Positions 48,889 to 59,400 of a stretch of 62,358 nt of DNA are shown here, piece after piece. The notes beneath the pieces were generated by a model. The model ran no database searches and was not told the DNA's origin. It was given only the letters and a program-made list of their open reading frames with translations. The translations under genes and the position numbers were made by a program. Origin of the DNA: Planctomycetota bacterium (GTDB lineage Bacteria > Planctomycetota > UBA11346); assembly GCA_013816485.1 (NCBI GenBank), contig JACDEI010000028.1, positions 1 to 62,358 of the forward strand, written 5' to 3'. The first letter of the stretch is position 1. Each line of letters opens with the position of its first letter.

Positions 48889-49061
48889 TTGCCCACTCTG
48901 CGTTGTGATGGCTACTGGCGAGTACTGCCGGTTCGATGCATAGTAGTGCCGTTCACCAACCGCATCGGCTGGCTACGCTGCGATTTGTTGGTCGGTGACG
49001 TGGGCATCAGGCTGCGATTTTGACTGGAAATGATCGGTGTCGAGAGCGGTTTTGGTGAACA

Positions 49062-49121
49062 CGGATTTCTGCGCAGTACGGCTGAGAAAGGTTCTGCGAG
49101 AACGGATTTCTGCGCAGTACG
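49062..49121. repeat. 19-bp direct repeat pair in a dispersed family
   Basis: CGGATTTCTGCGCAGTACG occurs at 49062-49080 and 49103-49121, 41 bp apart, between the orphan Rhs tip and the next immunity-like gene. Related copies lie at 47324-47342 and 37126-37144. Together they look like recombination or insertion footprints. Confidence 0.85.
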
Positions 49122-49123
49122 CA

Positions 49124-49543
49124 CTACAGCGCCTTCAAAGAAATAATCATGTAGTCGTGATCATTCCTGCAAATGAGCTTAGATCCATTCGATGTGAGCG
49201 CATACCATTTAAAATTATAAAAATCACTTAAAATAATAGCGAAATCAGAGGAACTACCAACCTCAATTGCCGAGTACCCCTTCCAGTCATCAATGAGAAC
49301 CCGTATCGACTCATTTTCTATTGAGAGCGCTTCTAATAGAGGCTGGTTTTCGCCTCCGAGAAACTGCTCCTCCGCAACTCTAATGGATTCCCATAGCTGA
49401 CCGCCAGATTTTCCTGAATCACAGAAATATTTTCTGATCTCGGCCTCAAGTTCCAATGCGGAGTCTCCCGAAATCGGGACGCACTTTTTGCACCGTTTTT
49501 CAAAAGCAGCTAAGATTTCACCTTGAATTCGGTCGTATGGCAT
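49124..49543 (-). CDS. Candidate immunity protein for the Rhs toxin
   Basis: 139 residues, hydrophilic, unrecognised. It begins 3 bp after the Rhs stop, on the same strand, and is AT-rich like the Rhs tip. Its motif-poor sequence (FAIILSDFYNFKWYALTSNG) fits the variable immunity proteins that neutralise Rhs-CT toxins. No specific family could be named. Confidence 0.62.
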   Translation of the reverse strand: MPYDRIQGEILAAFEKRCKKCVPISGDSALELEAEIRKYFCDSGKSGGQLWESIRVAEEQFLGGENQPLLEALSIENESIRVLIDDWKGYSAIEVGSSSDFAIILSDFYNFKWYALTSNGSKLICRNDHDYMIISLKAL

Positions 49544-49546
49544 AGG

Positions 49547-52500
49547 TCACCTATTATAGGGTACAGAATCGAGAATAATATGTCCAGCCGCATTACCTTT
49601 TCCCGGAGTTTGGTACCCTACGTGAGGTAGCGCTGGTCCATTCTTAGCGTGCGGCCAATCTACGTTAACTTCAGCACCACCCTTAGCACGCCACTCTACG
49701 GGATGCGATTTTCCATGAGCGTCTTTGCCCCATTTCGTCACCTCAAAATCTTCCCTTGGGACGCCGGTTCTACGGAAGGCTTCATCAATGGCATCATTAT
49801 GACTTTTCCCCTTTCCGCGCCAATCTAGGTCTCGGTCTGGACTGAACTTCCACGGGGCATTAGGTGGACAATTCGCTTTCTTTGGCTTAAACTTTACGCT
49901 GCCTCTGAAAGGCAGTGGATTTTCCATGAAATATTGCCACATGGCCTCATCGAGCTCTTCGCGTGTAGCGAAGTCCCTTGGGTTAGGCATTGGCTCAGCG
50001 ATCATCCTCCTAATTTCTTTAATCGTGTTTTCCAGGGTTGCCCCGTTTCGAGCGGGCACCCCTCGCCCGCCTCCGCTGCCCTCCACTTCATTCCTGATTG
50101 TGCTATACGGCTCTGTCCCGTTTGACGGATTACTATCTGCAAAATCATATAAATTGTATCGATCTTGAATATAAGAGTGCCTGCCTTCTTCAATCGCATG
50201 AATGTGCGGTCCTTTGGTGTCCATATCCATAACTATTAGAGAATAGTTTGATAGAATGTAATCCAATTGAAGTTTATTATTTCCTTGCCATGGCATTCTA
50301 TTTAAAAAACGTCCCATTGCCGAATCTTGATACCTGCTTCTAAAATACGTCAACCCTGTCTCCTGATCATGATACCTCCCCGTAAACCCATGAAACTGCC
50401 CATAATCCGACGGCTTATAAGCCACCACCCCATTCTCCGCCAAAACCCCCTGCTTCCCATAGGCATCATACTTATACCGCTCCGCCACCTGCCCCGCCTG
50501 CGTGGTGATCGCCGCCACTGAGTAGAGCCGGTTCGACACATAGTAATACCGCGTCCCCGCCGCCCGCATCAGTAACGGTTCGTCGACATAGCTGCCATAG
50601 ACGTACTGCCGGGGCGTCGGCTGCGGCTTCGGGAACGGTGGCAGACCCGTCTCAGCGGTCGCATCCTCGATTGCCGCTTCCAGCCGGTCGATATCCGCCT
50701 GGGTGATCGATGACCCCTGCGCTCCGATCTCAATGAAACACAGCTTTGGATTGTTAGCCGTGGCTGGAATGGCCAGGGTCAGCCTGCCATCAGCGACAGT
50801 GGCCGTCACGGCATATCCATCGTAATCACCGCGCAGGTACCCGATCGGCATGGCCACTGCAGGATCCGGATCGGTCTGCACCTGCCCTTCAATGGTCAGA
50901 TCATTCGTCTGGTTGGCCGATGCCGGATCACCCATCACGACGATCACCGCATAGGTGCCGTTGGCCAAGTCGATCTCCCAGGTGCCCGCGCTGCCGGTGT
51001 TGTTCAACCACGCTTGGTTGAAGGTGTCGAATTGCAGATAGGGATGCTGATTGCGGATCACCGTGTCGGTGCGCGCGCTGGTCAGCCAACCGTACGACTT
51101 CCCGTTCGAGCGAGTGCCGTAGACCTTGCCCTTGTCGGCGAAGAAGCCGGGCGGGATCGGCGACAGGCTTGGCTGGTAGTTGAAGCGCGTGACGCCCGCC
51201 CCTTGGAGGATACCGCCTCCTGGAGGCGTGCCGGCACCGGTGCCGTCGTCATCGGCCGATGCTGCCGGCAGTTGGATCTTGGCATCGAATTCGTGGATCA
51301 CTTGTGCACCGGCGTGGATGAACGTCGTCACCATGCCGTACACAGTCTTTTGCACCCGGCGGCCCAAGGCGTCATAGCGATAGGTCGCGGTGTCGGTGAC
51401 ACCGTAGGTGGTGTCGGCCACGGTGGCTGCGGTCAGGCGGTTCTCGCTGTCCCAATTATAGAGCGCTCCATCCAGGTTCTGCTTCAGATTGCCTTTCAGG
51501 TCGTAATCCAGCGGTACGCCACCGATGGCAGTGACCTCATGCACCGCGCTGTGCGTACGCGGCTGCGCCACGCCATTGATGGTGGTCGAAGTCCAGTCGC
51601 CTACCTTGCTGAGCGTCCACGATTGCGTGTCGGTACCACGGCTCCAGCCGGTCAGACGGTTCTCATTGTCGTAGGAACTGAACTGCTGCGTCTGTGCGCT
51701 GAACAATCCGTTGGTCTCCTGCGTGATGCGTTTGTTGGCATCATAAGCGTAGGCGAAGTTGGTAACTCCAGGAATGACCTGGGTCGCCAACTGGTTGTCG
51801 ACACCGCTGACGTCGCTGCGGTAGGTGCGGGTTTCCACCAGCGAGTTCCCGAAGGTGGTGCCGGTCAGGCGCCCACCGTTGTCGTAGGTACGCGTGGCGA
51901 CGTTGGCACCAGCAAAGGTCACGGTGTCGAGCTGGTGGCGGCTGGTATAGGTGCGTACCGAGGTATCGCTGGTGGGGTAAGTCAGCGTGCTCAAGCGATT
52001 CGCCGCGTCGTATTGGTAGGCCACCGTCCATAGGCCAGCATTGGCACCGCTCAGGGAGAGTTGCTCGCTGGTCAGGCGTCCGGCCTTTTCCGCAGGGGTG
52101 TTGCCGGTGTAGGTGCGCGTCACGGTCGATCCGTATCTTCCACTCACCGCGGTTTGCAGGCGTCCGGTATCGTCGTAAGTGAAGCTGTCATTGCCCTGGC
52201 CGTCGCTGTAGGCGCGACTGGTCAGGCGGTTGGCATTGTCGTAGCCGTAGGTGGTCAACTCATTCAGGGGCGGCGTCGTCGCCGGAGTAGTGGTCACCGT
52301 GCGTTTCCACAAGCGACCGCCGTTGTCGTACGTGTACGTCCGCACCGTGCGCTTGCCGTCTTTGCCAATCGGGAAGATCTCGGTCTCCAGCTTGCCGCGC
52401 TGATCGTAGCTGTAATCGGTGACCCCATTGGTCACTGAATCGGCATCGGTGATCACCAGCAGGTTATTTGCCTTATCGTACTCGTAGCTGGTGACGCCGG

Positions 52501-55500
52501 CGACCGGTTCCAGGCGATCGCTGCTGGTGACTTTACGGTCACGATAGTCGTACGTGTACTGCTGGATCTTCAGCAGCGCGTCGCGCGTGGTCATGACGTT
52601 GCCGTGCAGGTCGTACGTGTACGCCGTGGCGTCGCCGTGTGTGTCGGTGGTGGTCAGACGGCGGTTACGCAGGTCATAGGTCGCCGTCCAGCCGACGTTG
52701 TTGGGATCCAGGGCGGTGAGCTGGTTGCCGCTGGCGTCAAAGGTGGCGGTCGACGTGCGGTTCTGCGCGTCGATCGTCTGGCGGACTCGACCGCTGCCAT
52801 CAGCGTAGCTGGTGCTGCTATTGGCCAACGCATCGGTGACTGAAGTGACGACCAAGCCGCCGGTCAAGCCGTCGTAGCTGGCAGTGGTTTGATTGCCGTT
52901 GCCGTCGACACGCCGCACGACGCGACCAACACCGTCACGGATCTCCAGAGTGGTCTCGCCAAGGTGGTTACTGGTCTCCATGGCAAAACCGTCCGCGCCG
53001 GTGGTAAAGCCGAGGTTGGTCAGCGCGGACGCGTAGGTACCGCTGAGGCCGACCGCGTCGGTCAGGTGCTCATCATAGGTGATGGTGGTCGTCTCGTTGT
53101 CGGTGTTGGTGACCGTCAGCGGACGGTTGCGGGCGTCGTAGGTGCGGTTTTGGCCGGTGTTGTTGGCATCCCGTACGGTCAGGACATTGCCATTGGCGTC
53201 ATAGGTGTAAGTCGTCGCCAAGCCAAGGGCGTCGATCATCTGGTACAGACGGTTGCAGCACGCGTAGTAGGTGAAATTCGTCAGCCAGGCTGCGTTACGT
53301 GGATCGCTCTGACTCGCCTTCTGTTTAGTCAGGGTGTACGTGTAGTTCACCGTCGCGGCGTCGCTGGTGCCATTCGCCTCGGTCACCGACTTCAGCAGGT
53401 TGCGGCCGGTGTAGGCGGACGCGGCGACAAACGGAACTGTGATCTGGGTGAATTCCCCAGTAGTGGGATTGCGCGTGAAGCTGCGCGGGTGGACGACCAT
53501 CGTGCGGTTGCCATTCGCATCGTAACCGAACTCGGTACGCGCGGCGTACGGCGTGATGGTGGCGGGTACTGTGGAAGCATCTGTTGCCGCTTCGACTGAC
53601 GCCGTGATGCGCCCTTGCGCATCATAGTCGATCACCGAGGTGATGCCTCGTTCGTCCGTGCTACCGATCACTTGGCCTTCCACGTCGTAAGCTTGGTCAG
53701 CGATGACGTAGGCGGGATTCGGGGTTAAAATTCGCGCCAAACCATTCAGGTAGGCGTTGCGGGCGGCAAGTGAGGTCGTCGGCACCGTCAACGCGCCGGG
53801 AACGAGTTCTCGCACCGTGCGCTTGGCCAAGCCAAGCTCGTTGTAGACCTGATAGATGCGCCGGCCATACGGGTCTTGCTCGTAATTCACGTACTGGTCG
53901 CTGCCATACAGACGGCTGGAGACCAGCGTCACACCGGCACGTGGCGAACGGGTCTCGCTGATGCGACGGAACTGGAAATCGTAGCCGAACGTCGTGGTCT
54001 CACCGTCGATGGTTTCGGTCGCCGGCAGATCCTTGCCCCAGACATGCGTCCACGACGAGGTCTGCGCGATCGTTGCCGTTGGACTCGACCGGCTCTTGCC
54101 GGTCATGCGTCCGGCAGCGTCGTAGGTCATCGTGTCGAGATTGCCATTCCGGTCACGCTGGTTGACCAGTAGGTTGGCATAAATTCCACTGCCGTAGGTC
54201 CATTCCTCATAGGACGTGTCCTGGTAGGTGATCCGCGATAGGCGGTTGCGCAGATCGTAGAGGAAGGTCGCAGTACGCCCCTCGGCATCCGTCGTGGTAG
54301 CGATTCTCCCCACGGCATCGTAGGTGATCTGGCGTGTCGCACGCGGCCCGGCGACGATATCCGCCGGTTCGATCACCGCGATCAGGCGACGGTAATGGTT
54401 GCCGGGGTTCTCTTCATACACGTAGTCGGTCTGGTTCAGGTTGGCGTCCGCAGCGGTCAGCACTTGTCCGCGCGCGTTGTAGGTCCATCCCCAGCTCGAT
54501 GCGACGCTCGATTCGTACCCAGCGGTCTTGGTCAAGCGATTGCCAGCGGTGTCGTACACGAACCTGATTTTCCGCCCAAGGCCGTCGATTTCGATCAGCG
54601 GCTGATTGAAGGCGTTATAGGTGGTCGATTTCTGCGTGTAACTTGCTCCGACCGGCGGGGTGACGGTTGTACTGGTGATCGCTCCACTGGCCGGATCGCG
54701 TTGAAAATCATATTCAGTCCCATCGGGCTCGGTACGGCTGGTGAGGCGTTGATTCGCACCGGTCACGTACGACTGGACGACCTCCCAGGTATAGGTCGAG
54801 CTCGGCTGACCGAACACCCATGATACCGCCCGCAGGGTACGCACTGGCAGGCCGTCATTGGTATCATACCGCATCAACGTTCCGGTATTACCTGCACCAC
54901 CGCCTTCATAGATGTAGGAGTAGAAAGTCGCACCCTGAGCGTCCGGAACCTTACGTGATTCAACCCAGGACAGGTAGGAGATCTCGTCGTTACCATTCTT
55001 CACCGCATGTACTTGGTTGGGCACATGTACGGCCGTCTCACCAGACGTGGAAACGGCCGTGCTGGCCGTCAGGTACAGCGTCTTTCGGCGGTGAATTCCG
55101 GAACTGCCGGCGTCAGACATACTGAGTTTGACATCCTGGCTACTGGGATCGTACGCCGCGCTGAAGGTCGACACGTCACCCGTCGGGTAGGTCACTTGGT
55201 TGAGGCCGGCCAGATTGTTGGCGCCATAGGTGTACGTCAGGGTGGTTCCCCCTGGGCATGCCACACTGGTCACGGCCCACTGGCCGTCATGGTGGCCGTA
55301 GGTGAATGAGGCCGTCCGGCCATAGCCGTCGGTCACTTGGCTGATCTGCCACAGCCGGTTGCGATCATAGGACAACGTCGCATCGGTTGCCGTCACCGGA
55401 TGGACGTAGCTGACGACCAAGCCGCTGCCCTGGCGGTTGTAGCGGCCGGTGAGCCGAGCCATGCGGTTCGCGTTGCCGCTGGATGCCAGACGGATGATCT

Positions 55501-56446
55501 CGAACTCCAGCCGGGCACCATCCCAGCGTTTGACCGTAGCGCGGGCAGCATCCGCCAGCGCGTTGGTGGCTACCCCAGCCGAAGTGGTGAGGAAGACGCC
55601 CTGCACCGCCTGGCGGTGTGGGTCGGTGAAGGTGCCAGCGACACCACCGGCGGTGAAGCGGAATGGGACCAGTTCCAGCGGATCGAACCACTCGATCCGG
55701 GTGATGGTGCCCGACGCTGCCGACAACTGCAGGCTGCTGTCATAATTCGAAAAGACTCCTGCACCGAAGCTGCTGCGCTGGTCCACATCAAGGTACCGAT
55801 GGAAGCGCGCCAATTGGAACTCTGCCAGCGCTGCCTCATTACCACCGCCTTCCCCGCCGCACGCCTGGCATCCCAGTAACGAAGCGTCATTGTTCGCGGT
55901 AAAATCGATCGCGTCGTGGATGTGCTGGCGGCGATTGTTATCCACCATCGATTGTGCTGCGGACTTTGCTCCAACAACACAAGCGTCGAGAGGTCCTTCT
56001 TTAGGAAACGATCCGGCGCCACTGAGTGCTTTTGCTACAAAGGAGTACTCCCACGCAGTGCCAGGGTCCGAGCTCATGACTTTTACGACCACAAATGGCT
56101 CGCCCGGAGAAGGAGCGATGTCAATCACGGCACTCCCAGTTCCTGGCACTTCTCCATTCGTAGAAAATACTATTTCGTCATTGTACGTAACCACCAGCAT
56201 ATCAGGGATATCATACATATCCCAGCTGAAGGTCAGCTTGATCGTATTAGCCGGAATTGGATGCGTATTTTCCGTCAATATGCCTTCACCGAACTCCTCG
56301 TATTCTTCGACGATCGATGTCGAGAATTCAGATTCTACCGGAGGAATCACCTCGGCAGCCTGCATGGAGTGGTTCAGCAAAGACAGGGTGAGGATGCAGA
56401 TGAGCGAACGCACCATTGCACTCAGTAAGAAGCGGAACGAGTTCAT
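49547..56446 (-). CDS. Large Rhs/YD-repeat polymorphic toxin
   Basis: 2299 residues with a signal peptide (LLSAMVRSLICILTLSLLNHS). A beta-rich N-terminal domain precedes many YD repeats from ~330 to ~1740 (for example SYDRNRLWQISQVTDGYGRT, YDAAGRMTGKSRSS, YDALGRRVQKTVYG). A galactose-binding-like domain interrupts at ~1750-1902 (FNYQPSLSPIPPGFFADKGK, LRGDYDGYAVTATV). The Rhs core end GRFLNRMPW lies at 2045-2053. After this the coding turns AT-rich and ends in a ~180-residue tip (KSHNDAIDEAFRRTGVPRED, NVDWPHAKNGPALPHVGYQT, GHIILDSVPYNR), which resembles polymorphic toxin type 47 (Ntox47-like). The ATG at 56446 overlaps the previous gene's stop as ATGA. Confidence 0.93.
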   Translation of the reverse strand: MNSFRFLLSAMVRSLICILTLSLLNHSMQAAEVIPPVESEFSTSIVEEYEEFGEGILTENTHPIPANTIKLTFSWDMYDIPDMLVVTYNDEIVFSTNGEVPGTGSAVIDIAPSPGEPFVVVKVMSSDPGTAWEYSFVAKALSGAGSFPKEGPLDACVVGAKSAAQSMVDNNRRQHIHDAIDFTANNDASLLGCQACGGEGGGNEAALAEFQLARFHRYLDVDQRSSFGAGVFSNYDSSLQLSAASGTITRIEWFDPLELVPFRFTAGGVAGTFTDPHRQAVQGVFLTTSAGVATNALADAARATVKRWDGARLEFEIIRLASSGNANRMARLTGRYNRQGSGLVVSYVHPVTATDATLSYDRNRLWQISQVTDGYGRTASFTYGHHDGQWAVTSVACPGGTTLTYTYGANNLAGLNQVTYPTGDVSTFSAAYDPSSQDVKLSMSDAGSSGIHRRKTLYLTASTAVSTSGETAVHVPNQVHAVKNGNDEISYLSWVESRKVPDAQGATFYSYIYEGGGAGNTGTLMRYDTNDGLPVRTLRAVSWVFGQPSSTYTWEVVQSYVTGANQRLTSRTEPDGTEYDFQRDPASGAITSTTVTPPVGASYTQKSTTYNAFNQPLIEIDGLGRKIRFVYDTAGNRLTKTAGYESSVASSWGWTYNARGQVLTAADANLNQTDYVYEENPGNHYRRLIAVIEPADIVAGPRATRQITYDAVGRIATTTDAEGRTATFLYDLRNRLSRITYQDTSYEEWTYGSGIYANLLVNQRDRNGNLDTMTYDAAGRMTGKSRSSPTATIAQTSSWTHVWGKDLPATETIDGETTTFGYDFQFRRISETRSPRAGVTLVSSRLYGSDQYVNYEQDPYGRRIYQVYNELGLAKRTVRELVPGALTVPTTSLAARNAYLNGLARILTPNPAYVIADQAYDVEGQVIGSTDERGITSVIDYDAQGRITASVEAATDASTVPATITPYAARTEFGYDANGNRTMVVHPRSFTRNPTTGEFTQITVPFVAASAYTGRNLLKSVTEANGTSDAATVNYTYTLTKQKASQSDPRNAAWLTNFTYYACCNRLYQMIDALGLATTYTYDANGNVLTVRDANNTGQNRTYDARNRPLTVTNTDNETTTITYDEHLTDAVGLSGTYASALTNLGFTTGADGFAMETSNHLGETTLEIRDGVGRVVRRVDGNGNQTTASYDGLTGGLVVTSVTDALANSSTSYADGSGRVRQTIDAQNRTSTATFDASGNQLTALDPNNVGWTATYDLRNRRLTTTDTHGDATAYTYDLHGNVMTTRDALLKIQQYTYDYRDRKVTSSDRLEPVAGVTSYEYDKANNLLVITDADSVTNGVTDYSYDQRGKLETEIFPIGKDGKRTVRTYTYDNGGRLWKRTVTTTPATTPPLNELTTYGYDNANRLTSRAYSDGQGNDSFTYDDTGRLQTAVSGRYGSTVTRTYTGNTPAEKAGRLTSEQLSLSGANAGLWTVAYQYDAANRLSTLTYPTSDTSVRTYTSRHQLDTVTFAGANVATRTYDNGGRLTGTTFGNSLVETRTYRSDVSGVDNQLATQVIPGVTNFAYAYDANKRITQETNGLFSAQTQQFSSYDNENRLTGWSRGTDTQSWTLSKVGDWTSTTINGVAQPRTHSAVHEVTAIGGVPLDYDLKGNLKQNLDGALYNWDSENRLTAATVADTTYGVTDTATYRYDALGRRVQKTVYGMVTTFIHAGAQVIHEFDAKIQLPAASADDDGTGAGTPPGGGILQGAGVTRFNYQPSLSPIPPGFFADKGKVYGTRSNGKSYGWLTSARTDTVIRNQHPYLQFDTFNQAWLNNTGSAGTWEIDLANGTYAVIVVMGDPASANQTNDLTIEGQVQTDPDPAVAMPIGYLRGDYDGYAVTATVADGRLTLAIPATANNPKLCFIEIGAQGSSITQADIDRLEAAIEDATAETGLPPFPKPQPTPRQYVYGSYVDEPLLMRAAGTRYYYVSNRLYSVAAITTQAGQVAERYKYDAYGKQGVLAENGVVAYKPSDYGQFHGFTGRYHDQETGLTYFRSRYQDSAMGRFLNRMPWQGNNKLQLDYILSNYSLIVMDMDTKGPHIHAIEEGRHSYIQDRYNLYDFADSNPSNGTEPYSTIRNEVEGSGGGRGVPARNGATLENTIKEIRRMIAEPMPNPRDFATREELDEAMWQYFMENPLPFRGSVKFKPKKANCPPNAPWKFSPDRDLDWRGKGKSHNDAIDEAFRRTGVPREDFEVTKWGKDAHGKSHPVEWRAKGGAEVNVDWPHAKNGPALPHVGYQTPGKGNAAGHIILDSVPYNR

Positions 56447-59400
56447 GGCGTCTCCAAGAGAAAACGGACTTGCCCCACCGACATGGGCGATCCAACCAGA
56501 ATCGGAATACGGCCGCCCCCTCCCCCTGCGAATGTGGCCGAATACGGGGCTTCCGCATCTCCATTGGCATCGGCTAGGACGGTGCAGACTTTGACCTCGG
56601 TTCCGGCAAAATAACCCGACCCAAGCAGAACGAACGTGACTGGCGATCCTGGGGCACCACGAACACGCAAGGTCGTGATCCCACCACGTGTCACCGTGAC
56701 TTGGCTTTGGCCCAGGATTTCAAGCGCTGGGGTACCGACGCTGCCGGCGGCCGTCTGCCAGACTCGACCAGGATCATTGTTGAGAACGTACGCAGAGCGG
56801 TAGGCGGCATCATTTTGCCACGCAGCCGCATCAAATGGTGGTGGTTTGATCAAGGGCGAACGAAAGGTAGGCCCAGGCGTGGTGAACGACACTGATGGCC
56901 CATATCCTGTCCCCGCGCTATTGGTCGCGTAAGCGCGCACCTGATAGGTGGTGCTGGTAGTCAGACCCGTCAACATGCTCGCATAGTCCCCTGCCCCTGT
57001 CCCATCCACTGTCTTGCTGTCTGCCGTCGTCGGATTTGCCATCGTGCTCCAGCATACACCGCGTGCCGTCACGGGTGCTCCTCTTTCGGAGATGACATAG
57101 CCGCCACTGTAGGCGCTGGTGGTGGTGATGCTGGAGACCGCTAGCAGGGTCTCTACTACCGGCGGACCGATCGTCACCGTCAGGGTGGCTCCATCCGAGG
57201 TCACATTTCCCGCGCTGTTGTAGACGAAGACGGAGAAGACCGCTCCATGATCACTGATCTGTACATTGCTTCGCGTGTAGGTCCCACTCGTGGCCCCGAC
57301 GATATCCACGCCATCCTTGCGCCACTGAAAAGATCGACTCGGCACGCCGGTCGTCCAAACACTGAAGGTCACCGAATCAGTAACGAACGTGCTTTGACTG
57401 ACGGGCTGTACCGTGATCGATGGGACACTGTAGGCGGTGAACGAGACCTGGGAACCGTAGGAGGTTCCTTGGCTGTTGGTCGCATAGGCACGCACATGGT
57501 ATTCGGTGCCCGGTGTAAGACCGGTGATCGCACTCGTGAACGTGCCGGTTCCGGTTCCGTCGGACGTCAGGTTGTTGGCCGTCGTCGGATTGGTCGTCGT
57601 AGCCCAGCAGACGCCCCGCGCGGTCACGGAATGACCTCCATCAGAAGTGACGTTACCGCCGCTGGTGGCACTGGTGGTGGTTGTGCCGGAGATTGCCGTA
57701 GTGCTCAGCACTGGTGGACCGCTTGCGACGGACAAGGAAGCGGCATTTGACGTCACCGAGCCGACGCTATTGGTCACCACCACGGTGAATACCCCGCTAT
57801 CGCTGACCTGCACATTGGTCTTCGTGTACGTCGCATTCGTGGCACCAGAAATATTCACTCCGTCTTTGCGCCACTGGTAGGTCGGATACGGCATACCACT
57901 GGCGCCTACGCTGAAGGTCGCGGTCTGGCCGATGGTCATACTCTGATTGGCTGGCTGGCTCGTAATGGATGGCGCAATGTGAGCGACAAATGAGAACCCG
58001 GAAGAATAGGAGGTTCCTTCGCTATTGGTCGCATAGGCACGCACATGGTATGTCGCGCCTGGGGTAAGGGCGGTGATCTCGCTCGTAAACGTGCCGATGC
58101 CGGTCCCGTCCGAGGTCGTGTTGTTGGTCGTGGTCGGATTGGCCGTCGTGGCCCAGCACACGCCCCGCGCGGTTACGGCAGCACCGCCGTCGGAGGTGAT
58201 ATTTCCTCCGCTGGAGGCAGTAGTGTCGGTATTTCCGTAGAATCCGACGCTGGCCACAACTGGTGGGCCAATCGTCACCGACAACATCCCGTTGGCGGAT
58301 GTTACCGTACCCGCGGCATTCGATACTACGACGCTATAAAGTGCTCCGTTGTCTCCGAGCACCAGCGTGGGCGTGGTGTAGGTATTAGTGGTCGCGCCGC
58401 TGATATTGATACCGTTCTTGCGCCACTGAAACGTCGGGTTTGGTGTGCCTAAGGCTGCGCCTGTGAAGGTCGCTGTGTTGCCAACGGTCTTGCTCTGGTT
58501 GGTTGGCTGGTTGATGAAGCTGGGGACCTTGTAGGCTGTGAAAGAAATCTGAGAGCCATACGCGGTCCCCACACTGTTGGTGGCATACGCGCGGACGAAG
58601 TAGGTCGATCCTGGGTTCAGGTTGGTCAGCCCGCTGGTAAACAGGCCGGTGCCGATCCCATCCGACGTCGTGTTATTGGCTATGGTCGGATTGGACGACG
58701 TGGCCCAGCAGACGCCCCGCGCGGTCACGGCAGCGCCGCTGTCAGAGGTGATGTTGCCGCCGCTGCTGGCGCTGGTGGGAGTGATACCAGAAATTGCCGT
58801 CGTGGTCAGCACTGGTGGCCCGATCGTCACCGTCAACGTCGCATCCGAGGACGGCGTCGCTCCCGCTGCGTTGGTCACCACCACGCTGTAGAGGGCGCTA
58901 TGATCACCGATCACCAACGCGGGTGTGGTGTAGGAGGTGGCGGTCGCGCCGCTGATATTCGTGCCGTTCTTGCGCCACTGGTAGGTCGGGGTCGGTGTCC
59001 CGTTCGCCGTTACGCTGAAAGTCGCTGTCTGACCGACGATCTTGCTCTGGCTGGCGGGCTGGGTCGTGATGGTGGGTACTTGGTAGGCTTTGAACGAGAT
59101 TTGAGAGCCATAGTCGGTCCCGGCGCTGTTGGTGGCATACGCACGCACGTAATAGGTCGTGCCTGGGGTCAATCCGGTCATTGTGCTCGTGTACGTGCCG
59201 GTGCCGGTCCCGTCCGACGTGGCATTGTTCGCCGTGGTGGGATTGGTCGTGGTCGACCAGCAGACGCCGCGCGCCGTGATCGCCGCTCCACCGTCCAACG
59301 TGACATTGCCGCCGCTAGCAGCACTGGTGGTCGTGATGCCAGAGATCGCTGTCGTGCTCACCGTCGGGATGGAGGGTGTTACGGTCAACGTGGCGCCGTC

